A stretch of DNA of 47,106 bases from Bacteroidales bacterium (GTDB lineage Bacteria; Bacteroidota; Bacteroidia; Bacteroidales; Muribaculaceae), in contig SFNM01000021.1 of NCBI GenBank assembly GCA_004552725.1, forward strand, positions 1 through 47,106, in the 5' to 3' direction. Every line of letters starts with the position of its first letter. The stretch's first letter is position 1. The notes below the pieces were generated by a model that was not told the origin of the DNA, made no database searches, and saw only the letters and a program-made list of their open reading frames with translations. This document shows, one piece after another, positions 30,850 to 38,813 of this stretch. Position numbers and translations under genes: made by a program.

Positions 30850-32973
30850 ATGGATATTTTGAAAGCGATTGCTATGACTGCAATTTGTGGCTCGGTGGCT
30901 GTTAGCGCCGAGGCTCAGTTGGTGTATCCGGCTGCTCCGGCCGATGGCACCTCTTACCAAGTAAACGGTGTGACGGTGAATGACCCGTATCGCCCGTTAG
31001 AAAATGATACAGCGGCTGCTACCTTGCAATGGGTTGAAGCCGAGAATGTGCTCACTCGCGCTTATCTCGACCAAGTGCCTTACCGCGAGGCCATTCGCTC
31101 GCGTCTGACTGCGCTGAACAACTATCGCAAGTGCTCGATGCCGCACCGCGACAATGATGGCCGTTACTACTTCTACGACAACGACGGTTTGCGCAATCAA
31201 GCCGTGCTTTTCTGTATGGATTCCATCGGTGCCGAGCCGCGCGTGTTCCTCGACCCTAACACGCTGAGCGACGACGGCACTGTGGCGCTCACCGGTGTGT
31301 ACCTCTCGGGCGACGGCCGCTACACGGCCTACACCGTGTCGCGCAGCGGTAGCGACTGGTGCGAAATATTCGTGATGGAAACCTCCACCGGTCGCCTGCT
31401 TACCGACCACATCGAATGGGCCAAGTTCACCGGCGCCGCATGGGCCGGCGACGGCTTCTATTACAGCGCTTACGACCGCCCCGAGCCAGGCAAGGAATTC
31501 TCGATGGCCAATGAGTACCACCGCGTGTACTTCCATCGCCTTGGCACTTCGCAAGCCGACGACGTGGTGGTGTTTGAAGACCGCAACGAGCCGTTGCACT
31601 TCCACTCTGTGGAGGTGTCCGACGACGAATCCACCATGTTTATCTACGGAGCCGGCGAGGGTCACGGCAACTCGCTGTGGGTGCGCGATTTGCGCCGCGC
31701 CGACGGCGAATTTGTGCTGGTTGAATCTTCGCAAGACTATGATATTCAGCCGATTGATGTGGTTGACGGCTACATCTACTTCTACACCTCGGTCGATGCC
31801 AAGCGTTATCGCGTGGTGAAAGCGCCGGTCGATGCGCCGCAACGTGCCAACTGGGTGGAAGTGGTGCCCGAGCAAGCCAGCGTGCTGGTCAGCGTGCAAT
31901 TCGCCGGCGACAAACTCATCTTGGTTTACGCCCAAGACGCCGCCCACCATGCTTACATCTACACCACCGACGGCCAACAGGTGCGCGAAATCCGCTTCCC
32001 CACCTACGGCAGCACCGGTTTCTCCTGCTCGCGCAAGCAACCGGAAGTGTTCTACGCCTTCACCTCGTTCACCTATCCCACCTCGATTTACCGCTACGAC
32101 ATGGCCTCGGGCGAAAGCACCCTCTACCGCCAGGCCGCCATCGAAGGCTTCAACCCCGAGGACTATGTCACTGAGCAGGTGTTCTTTACTTCCTACGACG
32201 GCACCCGCGTGCCCATGTTCGTGGTGCGCCGCGCCGACCTCAAGGCCGACGGCACCAACCCCACCTACATGTACGGCTACGGCGGTTTCAACGTGCCTCT
32301 CTATCCCAACTTCAGCGCCAACCGCCTCTACTGGCTCGAACAAGGTGGCATCTTCGTTTACACCAACCTCCGCGGTGGTGCTGAATACGGCGACGACTGG
32401 CACGAAGCCGGCACTAAAATGCACAAACTCAACGTGTTCAACGACTTCATCTGTGCTGCCGAGCACATGATTGCCCAAGGTTGGACCACTAAGGATCTGC
32501 TCGTGTGCGAAGGCGGTTCGAACGGTGGCCTCTTGGTGGGCGCCGTGGTGAATATGCGCCCCGACCTCTACCGCGTGGCCATTCCCCGCGTGGGCGTGAT
32601 GGACATGATGCGCTACCACCTGTTCACCATCGGCTGGAACTGGGCCCACGACTACGGCACCGCCAACGATTCGCCCGAGATGGCAGCATACCTCCACGAC
32701 TACTCGCCCATCCACAACGTGCGCAACGACGGCACCCTTTACCCATCAATCCTCGTTACCACCGCCGACCACGACGACCGCGTGGTCCCCGCCCACTCCT
32801 TCAAATACGCTGCCACTCTCCAAGCCAGCAACATCGGCGACCGTCCCCACCTCATCCGCATCGACTCCAAGGCCGGCCACGGCGCAGGCAAGCCCATCTC
32901 CAAAGTCATCGACGAGTGGGTCGACATCTACAGCTTCATCTTCGCCAACCTCTCCCTCACCCCCGCCAACTAA
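30850..32973 (+). CDS. Prolyl oligopeptidase family (S9A) serine peptidase
   Basis: I chose ATG 30850 (707 residues) because it gives a clean signal peptide, MDILKAIAMTAICGSVAVSA; an in-frame ATG at 30832 adds six residues. The N-terminal beta-propeller region includes the usual VNDPYRPLEND. The C-terminal hydrolase domain has the nucleophile in EGGSNGG (Ser at about 557), the acid in the DHDDRV segment (about 640) and His at about 677 in AGHGAGK. The enzyme cleaves after proline in short peptides. Its last 101 coding bases and 9 bases beyond are repeated at 34807-34917. Confidence 0.94.
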   Translation: MDILKAIAMTAICGSVAVSAEAQLVYPAAPADGTSYQVNGVTVNDPYRPLENDTAAATLQWVEAENVLTRAYLDQVPYREAIRSRLTALNNYRKCSMPHRDNDGRYYFYDNDGLRNQAVLFCMDSIGAEPRVFLDPNTLSDDGTVALTGVYLSGDGRYTAYTVSRSGSDWCEIFVMETSTGRLLTDHIEWAKFTGAAWAGDGFYYSAYDRPEPGKEFSMANEYHRVYFHRLGTSQADDVVVFEDRNEPLHFHSVEVSDDESTMFIYGAGEGHGNSLWVRDLRRADGEFVLVESSQDYDIQPIDVVDGYIYFYTSVDAKRYRVVKAPVDAPQRANWVEVVPEQASVLVSVQFAGDKLILVYAQDAAHHAYIYTTDGQQVREIRFPTYGSTGFSCSRKQPEVFYAFTSFTYPTSIYRYDMASGESTLYRQAAIEGFNPEDYVTEQVFFTSYDGTRVPMFVVRRADLKADGTNPTYMYGYGGFNVPLYPNFSANRLYWLEQGGIFVYTNLRGGAEYGDDWHEAGTKMHKLNVFNDFICAAEHMIAQGWTTKDLLVCEGGSNGGLLVGAVVNMRPDLYRVAIPRVGVMDMMRYHLFTIGWNWAHDYGTANDSPEMAAYLHDYSPIHNVRNDGTLYPSILVTTADHDDRVVPAHSFKYAATLQASNIGDRPHLIRIDSKAGHGAGKPISKVIDEWVDIYSFIFANLSLTPAN

Positions 32974-32982
32974 TCCCTTGCC
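32872..32982 (+). repeat. Direct repeat, copy A (3' end of the prolyl oligopeptidase gene)
   Basis: These 111 bases, from the GGC-CAC-GGC active-site His region through the stop and TCCCTTGCC beyond it, recur at 34807-34917 with three substitutions, two silent and one Thr-to-Ser. The two copies bracket 1,824 bases holding the AbiE-type pair. Confidence 0.92.
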
Positions 32983-32992
32983 TCTCAACCAT

Positions 32993-33033
32993 AAACGTAG
33001 GACGTAGCCCGCAAAAGCTACGCCCTACGTTTT
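32993..33033. terminator. Hairpin after the prolyl oligopeptidase gene
   Basis: AAACGTAGG and CGTAGC (32993-33008) pair with GCTACG and CCTACGTTT (33017-33032), with one mismatch, ending in four Ts. It probably terminates the peptidase transcript. It does not occur after copy B. Confidence 0.65.
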
Positions 33034-33072
33034 ATGTAAATTCAATTAAAAACGTTGAAAATTGGGCGAAGA

Positions 33073-33104
33073 TTTGGTTGTGTGAAAAATTATTGCTAAC
33101 TTTG
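33073..33104 (+). promoter_or_regulatory. Promoter of the AbiE-type operon
   Basis: TTTG (33073-33076) lies 20 bases before TAACTTTG (33097-33104), a strong Bacteroidota promoter. The leader to ATG 33147 is about 35 bases. Confidence 0.75.
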
Positions 33105-33146
33105 CACCGAAATATTTGCGAAATATCGGTGCTAATAAATCTTAAA

Positions 33147-33782
33147 ATGAATACCGCAATCAGAGGAAATATTAAATCCACAGTTTTGGAGAAGATTGTT
33201 GAGAGTCAACCTCATTCAGTTTTCTTCATTGCTGATTACACGGATTTGGGTGCGGCTGAAACTATACGAAAAATATTGTTTGAAGCCACTCTTCGCGGTA
33301 TCCTTGAGAAAGCGGCTCACGGTATTTATGTCAAGCCAAAAGTATCCAGATTTGGTAAAGTGCCGATTCCGCTCGAAAAGTTGGCAAAAGAGATTGCCGA
33401 ACGCGATAAATGCCGGATACTGCCAACAGGAAGCACTGCGGCCAATCTAATTGGATTGTCAACCCAAGTGCCAATGAATTTATCCTATATTACCACCGGC
33501 TCAACCAGAACAGTCGAAATAGGCAATCGAAAAATATTTTTTCGCCATGCCTCTCCAAAAAATTTTGCGGCAAAGGGCACAGCAATGCCTTTGCTGATAC
33601 AAGGATTGCGAGAAATTAGCGAAGAAAACATTGCCGGAGCCGAATTTGAAGCAATTCGGCGGTTTATCGAAAAGCAGCAAGACCCATATCTTCAAGAAGA
33701 TCTACGTCTCGCGCCGATATGGATTCAACGCATAATCAAAAAAATACTGCAAAATGAAACACTGGCAACAGCTAAGCCATGA
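33147..33782 (+). CDS. AbiEi-type antitoxin / DUF6088 regulator
   Basis: I place the start at ATG 33147, the first Met behind the promoter; the longer open frame upstream is read-through of the peptidase gene. The 211-residue protein has a winged-helix-like N-terminal part (VFFIADYTDLGAAETIRKILFEATLRGILEKAAHGIYVKP) and a C-terminal domain with GSTAANLIGLSTQVPMNLSY. This matches the DUF6088/AbiEi family, the regulator-antitoxins of type IV AbiE systems. It would repress its own operon and counter the toxin. The next gene overlaps it by 29 bases. The DNA is much more AT-rich than both neighbours, a sign of transfer. Confidence 0.87.
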   Translation: MNTAIRGNIKSTVLEKIVESQPHSVFFIADYTDLGAAETIRKILFEATLRGILEKAAHGIYVKPKVSRFGKVPIPLEKLAKEIAERDKCRILPTGSTAANLIGLSTQVPMNLSYITTGSTRTVEIGNRKIFFRHASPKNFAAKGTAMPLLIQGLREISEENIAGAEFEAIRRFIEKQQDPYLQEDLRLAPIWIQRIIKKILQNETLATAKP

Positions 33783-34770
33783 GGAGCGGCGCGAAGTCCT
33801 CGCAATTACCTCGGCGAAAACACATTTGCCACAATTAGCGGTGGAAAAGGATTGGTGGGTTACAATGGTTTTGAAAGCGTTGACAATGACTCGCCATTTT
33901 GGCTTGATGTCATTTAAAGGTGGAACATCATTGTCCAAGGGTTGGAATTTGATACATCGCTTTAGTGAGGATATTGATATAGCATTGTGCCGAGAAGGAG
34001 CATTCAGCATTTCATCTACCTCGGGAAATCAGTTGGCAAAAGTTCGGCGTGTTGCTCGTCACTATATAGTTCGTGAACTTCCCAGCGAAATAGCCGAAGC
34101 TCTCAAAGGGATGGGTGTCACCGATTTCACAGTTGAGCCGGAAACTACAAGAACTAACCCGGATGGAAGTATAATTGAATTGCGTGCAACAACACATCCA
34201 TCAACGATATTTGTTCATTACAAATCTGTCTTGCCGGATGTATCGGAGTATTTAGAGCCCAAAGTAAAAATCGAAATCAGTTGCCTTTCGATGGACGAGC
34301 CTGTCGAGAATAAAACTTTGCGGAGCCTTATGGCTGATGTACTAATGGATGAGGAGGACGTGGCTGCTCTATTTCCTACTGTTGTTCCGACTCGTACTTT
34401 TCTTGAAAAAATGTTCCTCTTACACGAAGAGTTCCAGAAAGAAGCACCGCGGAGCAAGCGAATGAGTCGACACCTCTATGACATTGAAAGGCTGATGGAT
34501 ACCGAATTTGGTAATGCCATAGAGAATAGAGGACTATATGAGAGTGTTGTTGAGCATCGCTCCATTTTCAATAAGGTTGATGGTGTTGATTATTCTTTGC
34601 ATAAACCATCGAGCATATCGTTCATACCACCGCAAGCATTACTCGCTGATTGGAAGAAAGATTATGAAGCAATGCAAAGACACTTCATATATGACGACCA
34701 AAGCCTTCCTTTTCAACAGTTGATACAAAGAATGCAAGAACTAACAGCAAGATTAAGAATGTTAAGTTAA
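33754..34770 (+). CDS. AbiEii/AbiGii-family nucleotidyltransferase toxin
   Basis: The 338-residue protein has the nucleotidyltransferase core of AbiEii toxins: FKGGTSLSKGW (about 54-64), the GSX motif equivalent, and HRFSEDIDIAL (about 68-78) with D73 and D75 as the metal-binding pair. A helical C-terminal half follows (FLEKMFLLHEEFQKEAPRSKRMSRHLYDIERL). AbiE toxins give phage abortive infection; some family members (MenT) are known to add nucleotides to tRNA. Both key motifs are intact. It overlaps the antitoxin gene by 29 bases, so the pair is translated together. AT-rich like its partner. Confidence 0.9.
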   Translation: MKHWQQLSHEERREVLAITSAKTHLPQLAVEKDWWVTMVLKALTMTRHFGLMSFKGGTSLSKGWNLIHRFSEDIDIALCREGAFSISSTSGNQLAKVRRVARHYIVRELPSEIAEALKGMGVTDFTVEPETTRTNPDGSIIELRATTHPSTIFVHYKSVLPDVSEYLEPKVKIEISCLSMDEPVENKTLRSLMADVLMDEEDVAALFPTVVPTRTFLEKMFLLHEEFQKEAPRSKRMSRHLYDIERLMDTEFGNAIENRGLYESVVEHRSIFNKVDGVDYSLHKPSSISFIPPQALLADWKKDYEAMQRHFIYDDQSLPFQQLIQRMQELTARLRMLS

Positions 34771-34806
34771 CCGATGGTCTTGGCGCTTTAAAGTCGTGCT
34801 TTCTGA

Positions 34807-34917
34807 GCCGGCCATGGCGCCGGCAAGCCCATCTCCAAAGTCATCGACGAGTGGGTCGACATCTACAGCTTCATCTTCGCCAACCTCTCCCTCTCCCCCG
34901 CCAACTAATCCCTTGCC
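34807..34917 (+). pseudogene. Direct repeat, copy B: fragment of the prolyl oligopeptidase 3' end
   Basis: In frame it reads AGHGAGKPISKVIDEWVDIY and on to SPAN followed by a stop, the last 33 residues of the peptidase, without any start or body. It is 108/111 identical to copy A at 32872-32982. It begins 36 bases after the toxin gene stop. The 500 bases between the toxin gene and the next gene hold this fragment, a hairpin and a promoter, with no complete gene. Confidence 0.92.
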
Positions 34918-34927
34918 ACACGTATAT

Positions 34928-34960
34928 GCCGCCCGCGCCGAGGTATCTGGCGTGGGCGGC
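34928..34960. terminator. GC-rich hairpin 10 bases after repeat copy B
   Basis: GCCGCCCGCGCC (34928-34939) pairs with GGCGTGGGCGGC (34949-34960) with one mismatch; no T run follows. It may be the original terminator of the prolyl oligopeptidase gene, cut off by the cassette. Confidence 0.6.
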
Positions 34961-35140
34961 GGTTGTTCCGCATCTATACATTGAACCCACAAGAGCCGAC
35001 CATTGTGGGAACGCGGTGATTAAAAATATGTTATAAAACATATTTTATGTAAGTGGTTGAACTTCAATGGATTGTGCTGGCAAAATATAAATTTAAACAA
35101 ATTTAATATTGAGTTATTTTCCTATTTGACCAAAAAATTG

Positions 35141-35148
35141 TAACTTTG
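35141..35148 (+). promoter_or_regulatory. -7 element of the M23 peptidase gene
   Basis: TAACTTTG, with a TTTG at 35125-35128 that is closer than the usual 20 bases. The leader of about 115 bases contains a small hairpin (GAATTAC at 35206-35212 with GTAATTC at 35219-35225). Confidence 0.5.
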
Positions 35149-35270
35149 AGGGAATTTTTCAAGGCAGGTGCCTTCGCAGGTACAACGCTACTTATGTTAA
35201 ACCCGGAATTACGGCTTTGTAATTCGTTTATTTTGAACTATTTGCGGACTTTCCGCCATTGATATACCTC

Positions 35271-36260
35271 ATGAAACTCTCTCATACTCTTCTTCTTGCA
35301 GCATCAATGGCCGTGGCGATGATGAGCGTGCCCACGGCTCAGGGTCAAAACTATCGATTGCCCGGTCAACATACTCGCCAGCATGGCGACCTCATTGCTT
35401 CGCAGTCGGCAGGCTCGGTCGAAGTGGATAATACCACTCGCTATCTCGAGGCTCTTTTTGCCGAGGAAGAAGAACCCGAATTCGATATCTACGAAGAAGG
35501 TTGGAATAGCGGTTTTGTCAACTGCTATTCGAATGTAGAGGTGCCCTATAGCGCCACTATCGACGTGAGCCACTTTGCTATGCCTCACCCCGGATACGTT
35601 ACTTCCCCTTACGGTTATCGCCGCCGTTTCCGTCGTATGCACAAAGGCATTGACCTCAAAGCCAATATCGGCGACACAATCTATGCCGCTTTCGATGGAC
35701 GTGTGCGCATCACCAAATACGACCGCCGCGGTTATGGTTATTATGTGGTTATTCGTCATACCAACGAACTCGAAACCATCTACGGCCACTTGTCGAAATT
35801 CTTGGTTGAACCTGACCAAAACGTCCGTGCAGGTCAGCCCATTGCCCTTGCCGGCAACACCGGACGCTCCACCGGCTCCCACCTCCACTTCGAAACTCGC
35901 TATATGGGCTATGCTATAAACCCCGCAGCCATCTTCGACTTCCCCAACCAAACAACTCACACCGACCAGTACACTTTCACTAAGGATACTTACCAAAACG
36001 CTCGCAACTTCTCGCCCGAGGCCAACGATGCATACGCACAAGAATATCGCCGCACTCACAAAGTACAATACGGCTCCGGTTCATCTTCGCGCAGCAATCG
36101 CTCATCGGCTTCCGGCTCCAAAACCTATACAGTGCGCCGCGGCGACTCTCTCTCTCGCATTGCCCAGCGCAATGGTACGTCTGTGCGCCAGTTGTGTCGC
36201 TTGAATGGCATCAGCGCTTCCGCCACCTTGCGCATAGGCCAAAAACTACGTATCCGCTAA
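35271..36260 (+). CDS. M23 peptidoglycan endopeptidase with LysM domain
   Basis: I chose ATG 35271 (329 residues) over TTG 35259; it gives the signal peptide MKLSHTLLLAASMAVAMM. The M23 (LytM) domain at about 100-230 has the zinc ligands in MHKGIDLK and SHLHFE, with GHLSKF between. A Ser-rich linker (GSGSSSRSNRSSASG) leads to a C-terminal LysM at about 283-329 (TYTVRRGDSLSRIAQRNGTS). It would cut peptide cross-links in the cell wall while held there by LysM. Both metal motifs are intact, so it is probably active. Confidence 0.93.
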   Translation: MKLSHTLLLAASMAVAMMSVPTAQGQNYRLPGQHTRQHGDLIASQSAGSVEVDNTTRYLEALFAEEEEPEFDIYEEGWNSGFVNCYSNVEVPYSATIDVSHFAMPHPGYVTSPYGYRRRFRRMHKGIDLKANIGDTIYAAFDGRVRITKYDRRGYGYYVVIRHTNELETIYGHLSKFLVEPDQNVRAGQPIALAGNTGRSTGSHLHFETRYMGYAINPAAIFDFPNQTTHTDQYTFTKDTYQNARNFSPEANDAYAQEYRRTHKVQYGSGSSSRSNRSSASGSKTYTVRRGDSLSRIAQRNGTSVRQLCRLNGISASATLRIGQKLRIR

Positions 36261-36278
36261 TCAAATAATTAAATAAAT

Positions 36279-36309
36279 AAGCCTTACACTTACCATGTGT
36301 GAGGCTTTT
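36279..36309 (+). terminator. Terminator ending 11 bases before the next ATG
   Basis: AAGCCTTACAC (36279-36289) pairs with GTGTGAGGCTT (36297-36307), with one G-T pair, and runs into TTTT. It ends the M23 transcript yet lies directly before the M48-like gene's ATG at 36321. Confidence 0.75.
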
Positions 36310-36320
36310 ATTGTATAAAT

Positions 36321-37289
36321 ATGAAACGCTTCACACGCATCGTCGCATTGGCCGTAGCACTCATTGCAGTGGTGGTAAACACCTCGGCTAAATCCTATTC
36401 CGAAAAAGACTTTCGCAAATTGATTGCTCGCTACGATGTGGCAGACACAGTGATGCACGCCCCATCGGCCGGTGCTTTCTGGAGTCTGCTCCAGCGTACC
36501 AATCGCAATTATTTAGATGCATATAAATCACTCTCAGGCGATGGCGATAAAGACCTCAAGCGCGATATGCAAGCGCTGTTGGCACAGTGCGGCGAGTATT
36601 TCCGCAACGTCCCTACACGCCTCGACCTCGAACCCATGGCCGAGGAAGTAGTGCAGTATAGCGGTCTCCGTGCCATAAATCCAATTGCCATCCTCAGCGT
36701 TACGCGCGAACCCGACGTAGCCTTCTTCGGATATTCCAACGGGTACATTTTTATGACCGAAGGCTTATATAATATGGTCAACGGCAACCCAATCGACATC
36801 CAATCGCTATTCGCCTGCGAGGCTGCACATTCCGCCTTGCAACACGTTTATGCTCATGCTCGATGGGAGAAAAAACGGCGCAATCGAGCCCGCTTTTGGG
36901 GCATTTTCGGCGCTGCCGTGCTCACCACCGTCACTATTGCTGCCACACACGACTGTCCCGACTGCACTGTCGACGCTATCTGGTTCGGCGCCATGCTCGC
37001 CACCATGGTAATCAATGGCACCGAGCAACAACGCTACCTCATGCAATATACCCCCGAACAAATATTCGAGGCCGACATCGTGGCATATCGATTTATGGAA
37101 TGGGCCGGATATGGCGACGCATACATCCGCGCCCTCCAGCGCGCCGGATACGCTATGGATGCCGAAAATCCACTTGGCGACGAGGCTCCCGAAGTCAGCA
37201 CTCGCATCGCTTTGCTCCGCTACATGGCAGCCAATCCCAACCTACGCCATAAAGTCAAAGCCAACAACCTCGCCTCCCGCCTCCACTAA
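36321..37289 (+). CDS. M48-like exported protein with altered zinc motif
   Basis: The 322-residue protein has a signal peptide (about 1-23, ending NTSA). Its core resembles M48 peptidases (Ste24/HtpX/BepA): GYIFMTEGLYNMV precedes the active-site helix, and FEADIVAYRFMEWAGY carries the usual EAD third-ligand motif. The HExxH motif, however, reads C166-E-A-A-H170 (FACEAAHSALQH), so the first zinc His is Cys. Cys can bind zinc, but activity is doubtful. A membrane-like segment at about 193-210 follows. The gene stands alone between hairpins, and its leader overlaps the upstream terminator. Confidence 0.8.
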   Translation: MKRFTRIVALAVALIAVVVNTSAKSYSEKDFRKLIARYDVADTVMHAPSAGAFWSLLQRTNRNYLDAYKSLSGDGDKDLKRDMQALLAQCGEYFRNVPTRLDLEPMAEEVVQYSGLRAINPIAILSVTREPDVAFFGYSNGYIFMTEGLYNMVNGNPIDIQSLFACEAAHSALQHVYAHARWEKKRRNRARFWGIFGAAVLTTVTIAATHDCPDCTVDAIWFGAMLATMVINGTEQQRYLMQYTPEQIFEADIVAYRFMEWAGYGDAYIRALQRAGYAMDAENPLGDEAPEVSTRIALLRYMAANPNLRHKVKANNLASRLH

Positions 37290-37332
37290 CCGGCTTTTAC
37301 TTGATGAACTGTTTTTTAGTATTATTATATAA

Positions 37333-37364
37333 GCGAAGCGGCAAACATCTGTTCGCCGCTTCGC
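37333..37364. terminator. Bidirectional terminator between the M48-like gene and fabG
   Basis: GCGAAGCGGC (37333-37342) pairs perfectly with GCCGCTTCGC (37355-37364). It sits between two convergent genes. Confidence 0.75.
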
Positions 37365-37385
37365 ACTTATTTAATAGTTGTTGAA

Positions 37386-38132
37386 TTACATATTCATGCC
37401 ACCATCCACTTGGATAACTTGACCCGAAACGTATGACGACATATCAGATGCCAAGAAGAGAGCCACATTGGCGATGTCTTCAACTTGACCGCCACGGCGC
37501 AGAGGTATTTTCTTGCACCATTCGTCGCGAACGTCTTGGGGAAGTGCGGCTGTCATCGCTGTTTCGATAAAGCCCGGTGCGATAGCGTTGGCGCGGATGC
37601 CGCGTGAACCAACTTCTTGTGCAATACTCTTTGCCAAAGCAATCAAACCGGCTTTTGATGCTGCGTAGTTGGATTGACCGGCATTGCCGTGAACACCTAC
37701 CACCGAAGCCATGTTGATGATGGAGCCGCTACGTTGGCGCATCATGATGGGGAGCACGGCATTGATGAAGTTGAAGGCGCTCTTGAGGTTTACTGCGATT
37801 ACAGCGTCCCATTGTTGTTCGGTCATACGCATCATCAGACCATCTTTGGTGATGCCGGCATTGTTGACCAAGATATCGATACGGCCGAAGTCTTCTTTCA
37901 CTTGCTTCACCACTTCGGCGGTTTGAGCGAAGTCGGCAGCGTTGGAAGCATAGCCTTTGGCCTTAACGCCGAGGGCTGCGATTTCAGCCTCAGTGGCTTG
38001 GCCATTCTCGTCGATTACTAAGTCAGTGAATGCTACATTAGCACCTTCTTGAGCGAAGCGGATAGCAAGAGCCTTGCCGATACCGCGTGCTGCGCCGGTG
38101 ATGAGCGCAGTTTTTCCTTCGAGTAATTTCAT
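37386..38132 (-). CDS. fabG: 3-oxoacyl-[ACP] reductase FabG
   Basis: FabG reduces 3-oxoacyl-ACP with NADPH in fatty-acid elongation. The 248-residue short-chain dehydrogenase shows the cofactor loop TGAARGIG (12-19), the NNAG strand motif, and the active site with Ser in MASVVG and Tyr/Lys in YAASK (about 156-160). The C-terminus ends in VIQVDGGMNM, typical of FabG. It has its own promoter (38167-38198). Confidence 0.94.
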   Translation of the reverse strand: MKLLEGKTALITGAARGIGKALAIRFAQEGANVAFTDLVIDENGQATEAEIAALGVKAKGYASNAADFAQTAEVVKQVKEDFGRIDILVNNAGITKDGLMMRMTEQQWDAVIAVNLKSAFNFINAVLPIMMRQRSGSIINMASVVGVHGNAGQSNYAASKAGLIALAKSIAQEVGSRGIRANAIAPGFIETAMTAALPQDVRDEWCKKIPLRRGGQVEDIANVALFLASDMSSYVSGQVIQVDGGMNM

Positions 38133-38166
38133 ATAAGTAAGTTTTAATAGTTTTCCATTGAGATTG

Positions 38167-38198
38167 CAAAGTTACAAATTTTATTGCACATAGGCAAA
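38167..38198 (-). promoter_or_regulatory. fabG promoter
   Basis: On the minus strand, TTTG (38198-38195) lies 20 bases before TAACTTTG (38174-38167). The start codon is 35 bases on. The rest of the 330-base gap to the small lipoprotein gene is AT-rich with no gene seen. Confidence 0.8.
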
Positions 38199-38401
38199 TC
38201 TACATTCCGCCTACTCTCGGTTGAGTGACATCCTCCGATGTTTATAAAAATGTTTTACAACATAATCGTATAGCATGTAAACATTATTTAACACTTTTGC
38301 AATCCGTTGACAATCAACGCGATATGTAATTATTGTGTGGATTGTATAAAAATGCAACAAAAAAAAGTGCTAAAAAATTTTTTCAATCCAAAATAATCGC
38401 T

Positions 38402-38409
38402 TAACTTTG
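38402..38409 (+). promoter_or_regulatory. -7 element of the small lipoprotein gene
   Basis: TAACTTTG followed by CATC, 54 bases before ATG 38463, with an A/T-rich stretch before it. Confidence 0.6.
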
Positions 38410-38462
38410 CATCAGTTTTTGAAGCACTAAACAATTGTTTAACATTTAATCAAAAAAAGAAA

Positions 38463-38648
38463 ATGAAAAAGTTAGTTCTCATGCTCGCTGTTGCTTTCAG
38501 CGTATCTCTCTTCTCCTGCGGTGGTAACGCCGAAAAAGAATGCTGCGACTCCTGCTGCGCTGATTCCGCTGCTCCCGTTGAAGAAGTAGTTGACACCACC
38601 GTAGCTGACACCACCGTAGCTGACACCGCTGCTGTTGTTGCTGAATAA
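38463..38648 (+). CDS. Tiny lipoprotein with Cys-rich start and VADTT repeats
   Basis: The 61-residue product has a lipoprotein signal ending at C19 (SLFSCGGN), leaving about 43 mature residues. These include a cluster of four Cys (ECCDSCCADS) and an acidic tail with repeated VDTTVADTTVADTA. Small lipoproteins with this plan are common in Bacteroidales, but no function is known to me. A strong promoter and a canonical terminator frame it, so it is probably a well-expressed single gene. Confidence 0.75.
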   Translation: MKKLVLMLAVAFSVSLFSCGGNAEKECCDSCCADSAAPVEEVVDTTVADTTVADTAAVVAE

Positions 38649-38674
38649 TACGAGCAAACTCAAACGAAAAAGAT

Positions 38675-38700
38675 AAGTCGACCCTCGGGCCGACTTTTTT
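38675..38700. terminator. Terminator of the small lipoprotein gene
   Basis: AAGTCGACC (38675-38683) pairs with GGCCGACTT (38688-38696), with one mismatch, and ends in TTTTTT. An A-rich left flank suggests it also works for the minus-strand DUF3109 unit. Confidence 0.85.
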
Positions 38701-38737
38701 ATTGTGTACCTACCGCTCGGTAGGCATGGGTGAGGAC

Positions 38738-38797
38738 GGCAGGCGATGGCAGGCGCTTCCGCGCCGCTCGGCTACTGCCTCGCTACAGGACCCACGG
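38738..38797. repeat. GC-rich repeat, family 2 (copy 1)
   Basis: It contains GGCGCTTCCGCGCC, a palindrome with a TTCC centre, followed by GCTCGGCTACTGCCTCGCTACAGGA-like sequence. About 40 bases match 46898-46934 with roughly four differences. It fills the gap after the DUF3109 gene. Confidence 0.75.
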
Positions 38798-38813
38798 CTT
38801 CTTGTTGGGGTGG

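Noticed and set aside
30997..32715. 572-codon minus-strand frame opposite the prolyl oligopeptidase gene
   Set aside because: It is a shadow of a gene with complete catalytic motifs; its translation is His/Val/Gly-rich without any recognisable domain. The same holds for the long minus frames at 7176-8666, 28418-29905 and 44679-45896.
32505..33146. N-terminal extension of the AbiEi-type gene
   Set aside because: The open frame runs back through the end of the prolyl oligopeptidase gene in another frame, giving Arg/Pro-rich residues; the promoter at 33073-33104 shows that the gene begins at 33147.
34796..34984. 62-codon frame over repeat copy B
   Set aside because: It is out of frame with the peptidase remnant and is Ser/Pro low-complexity.
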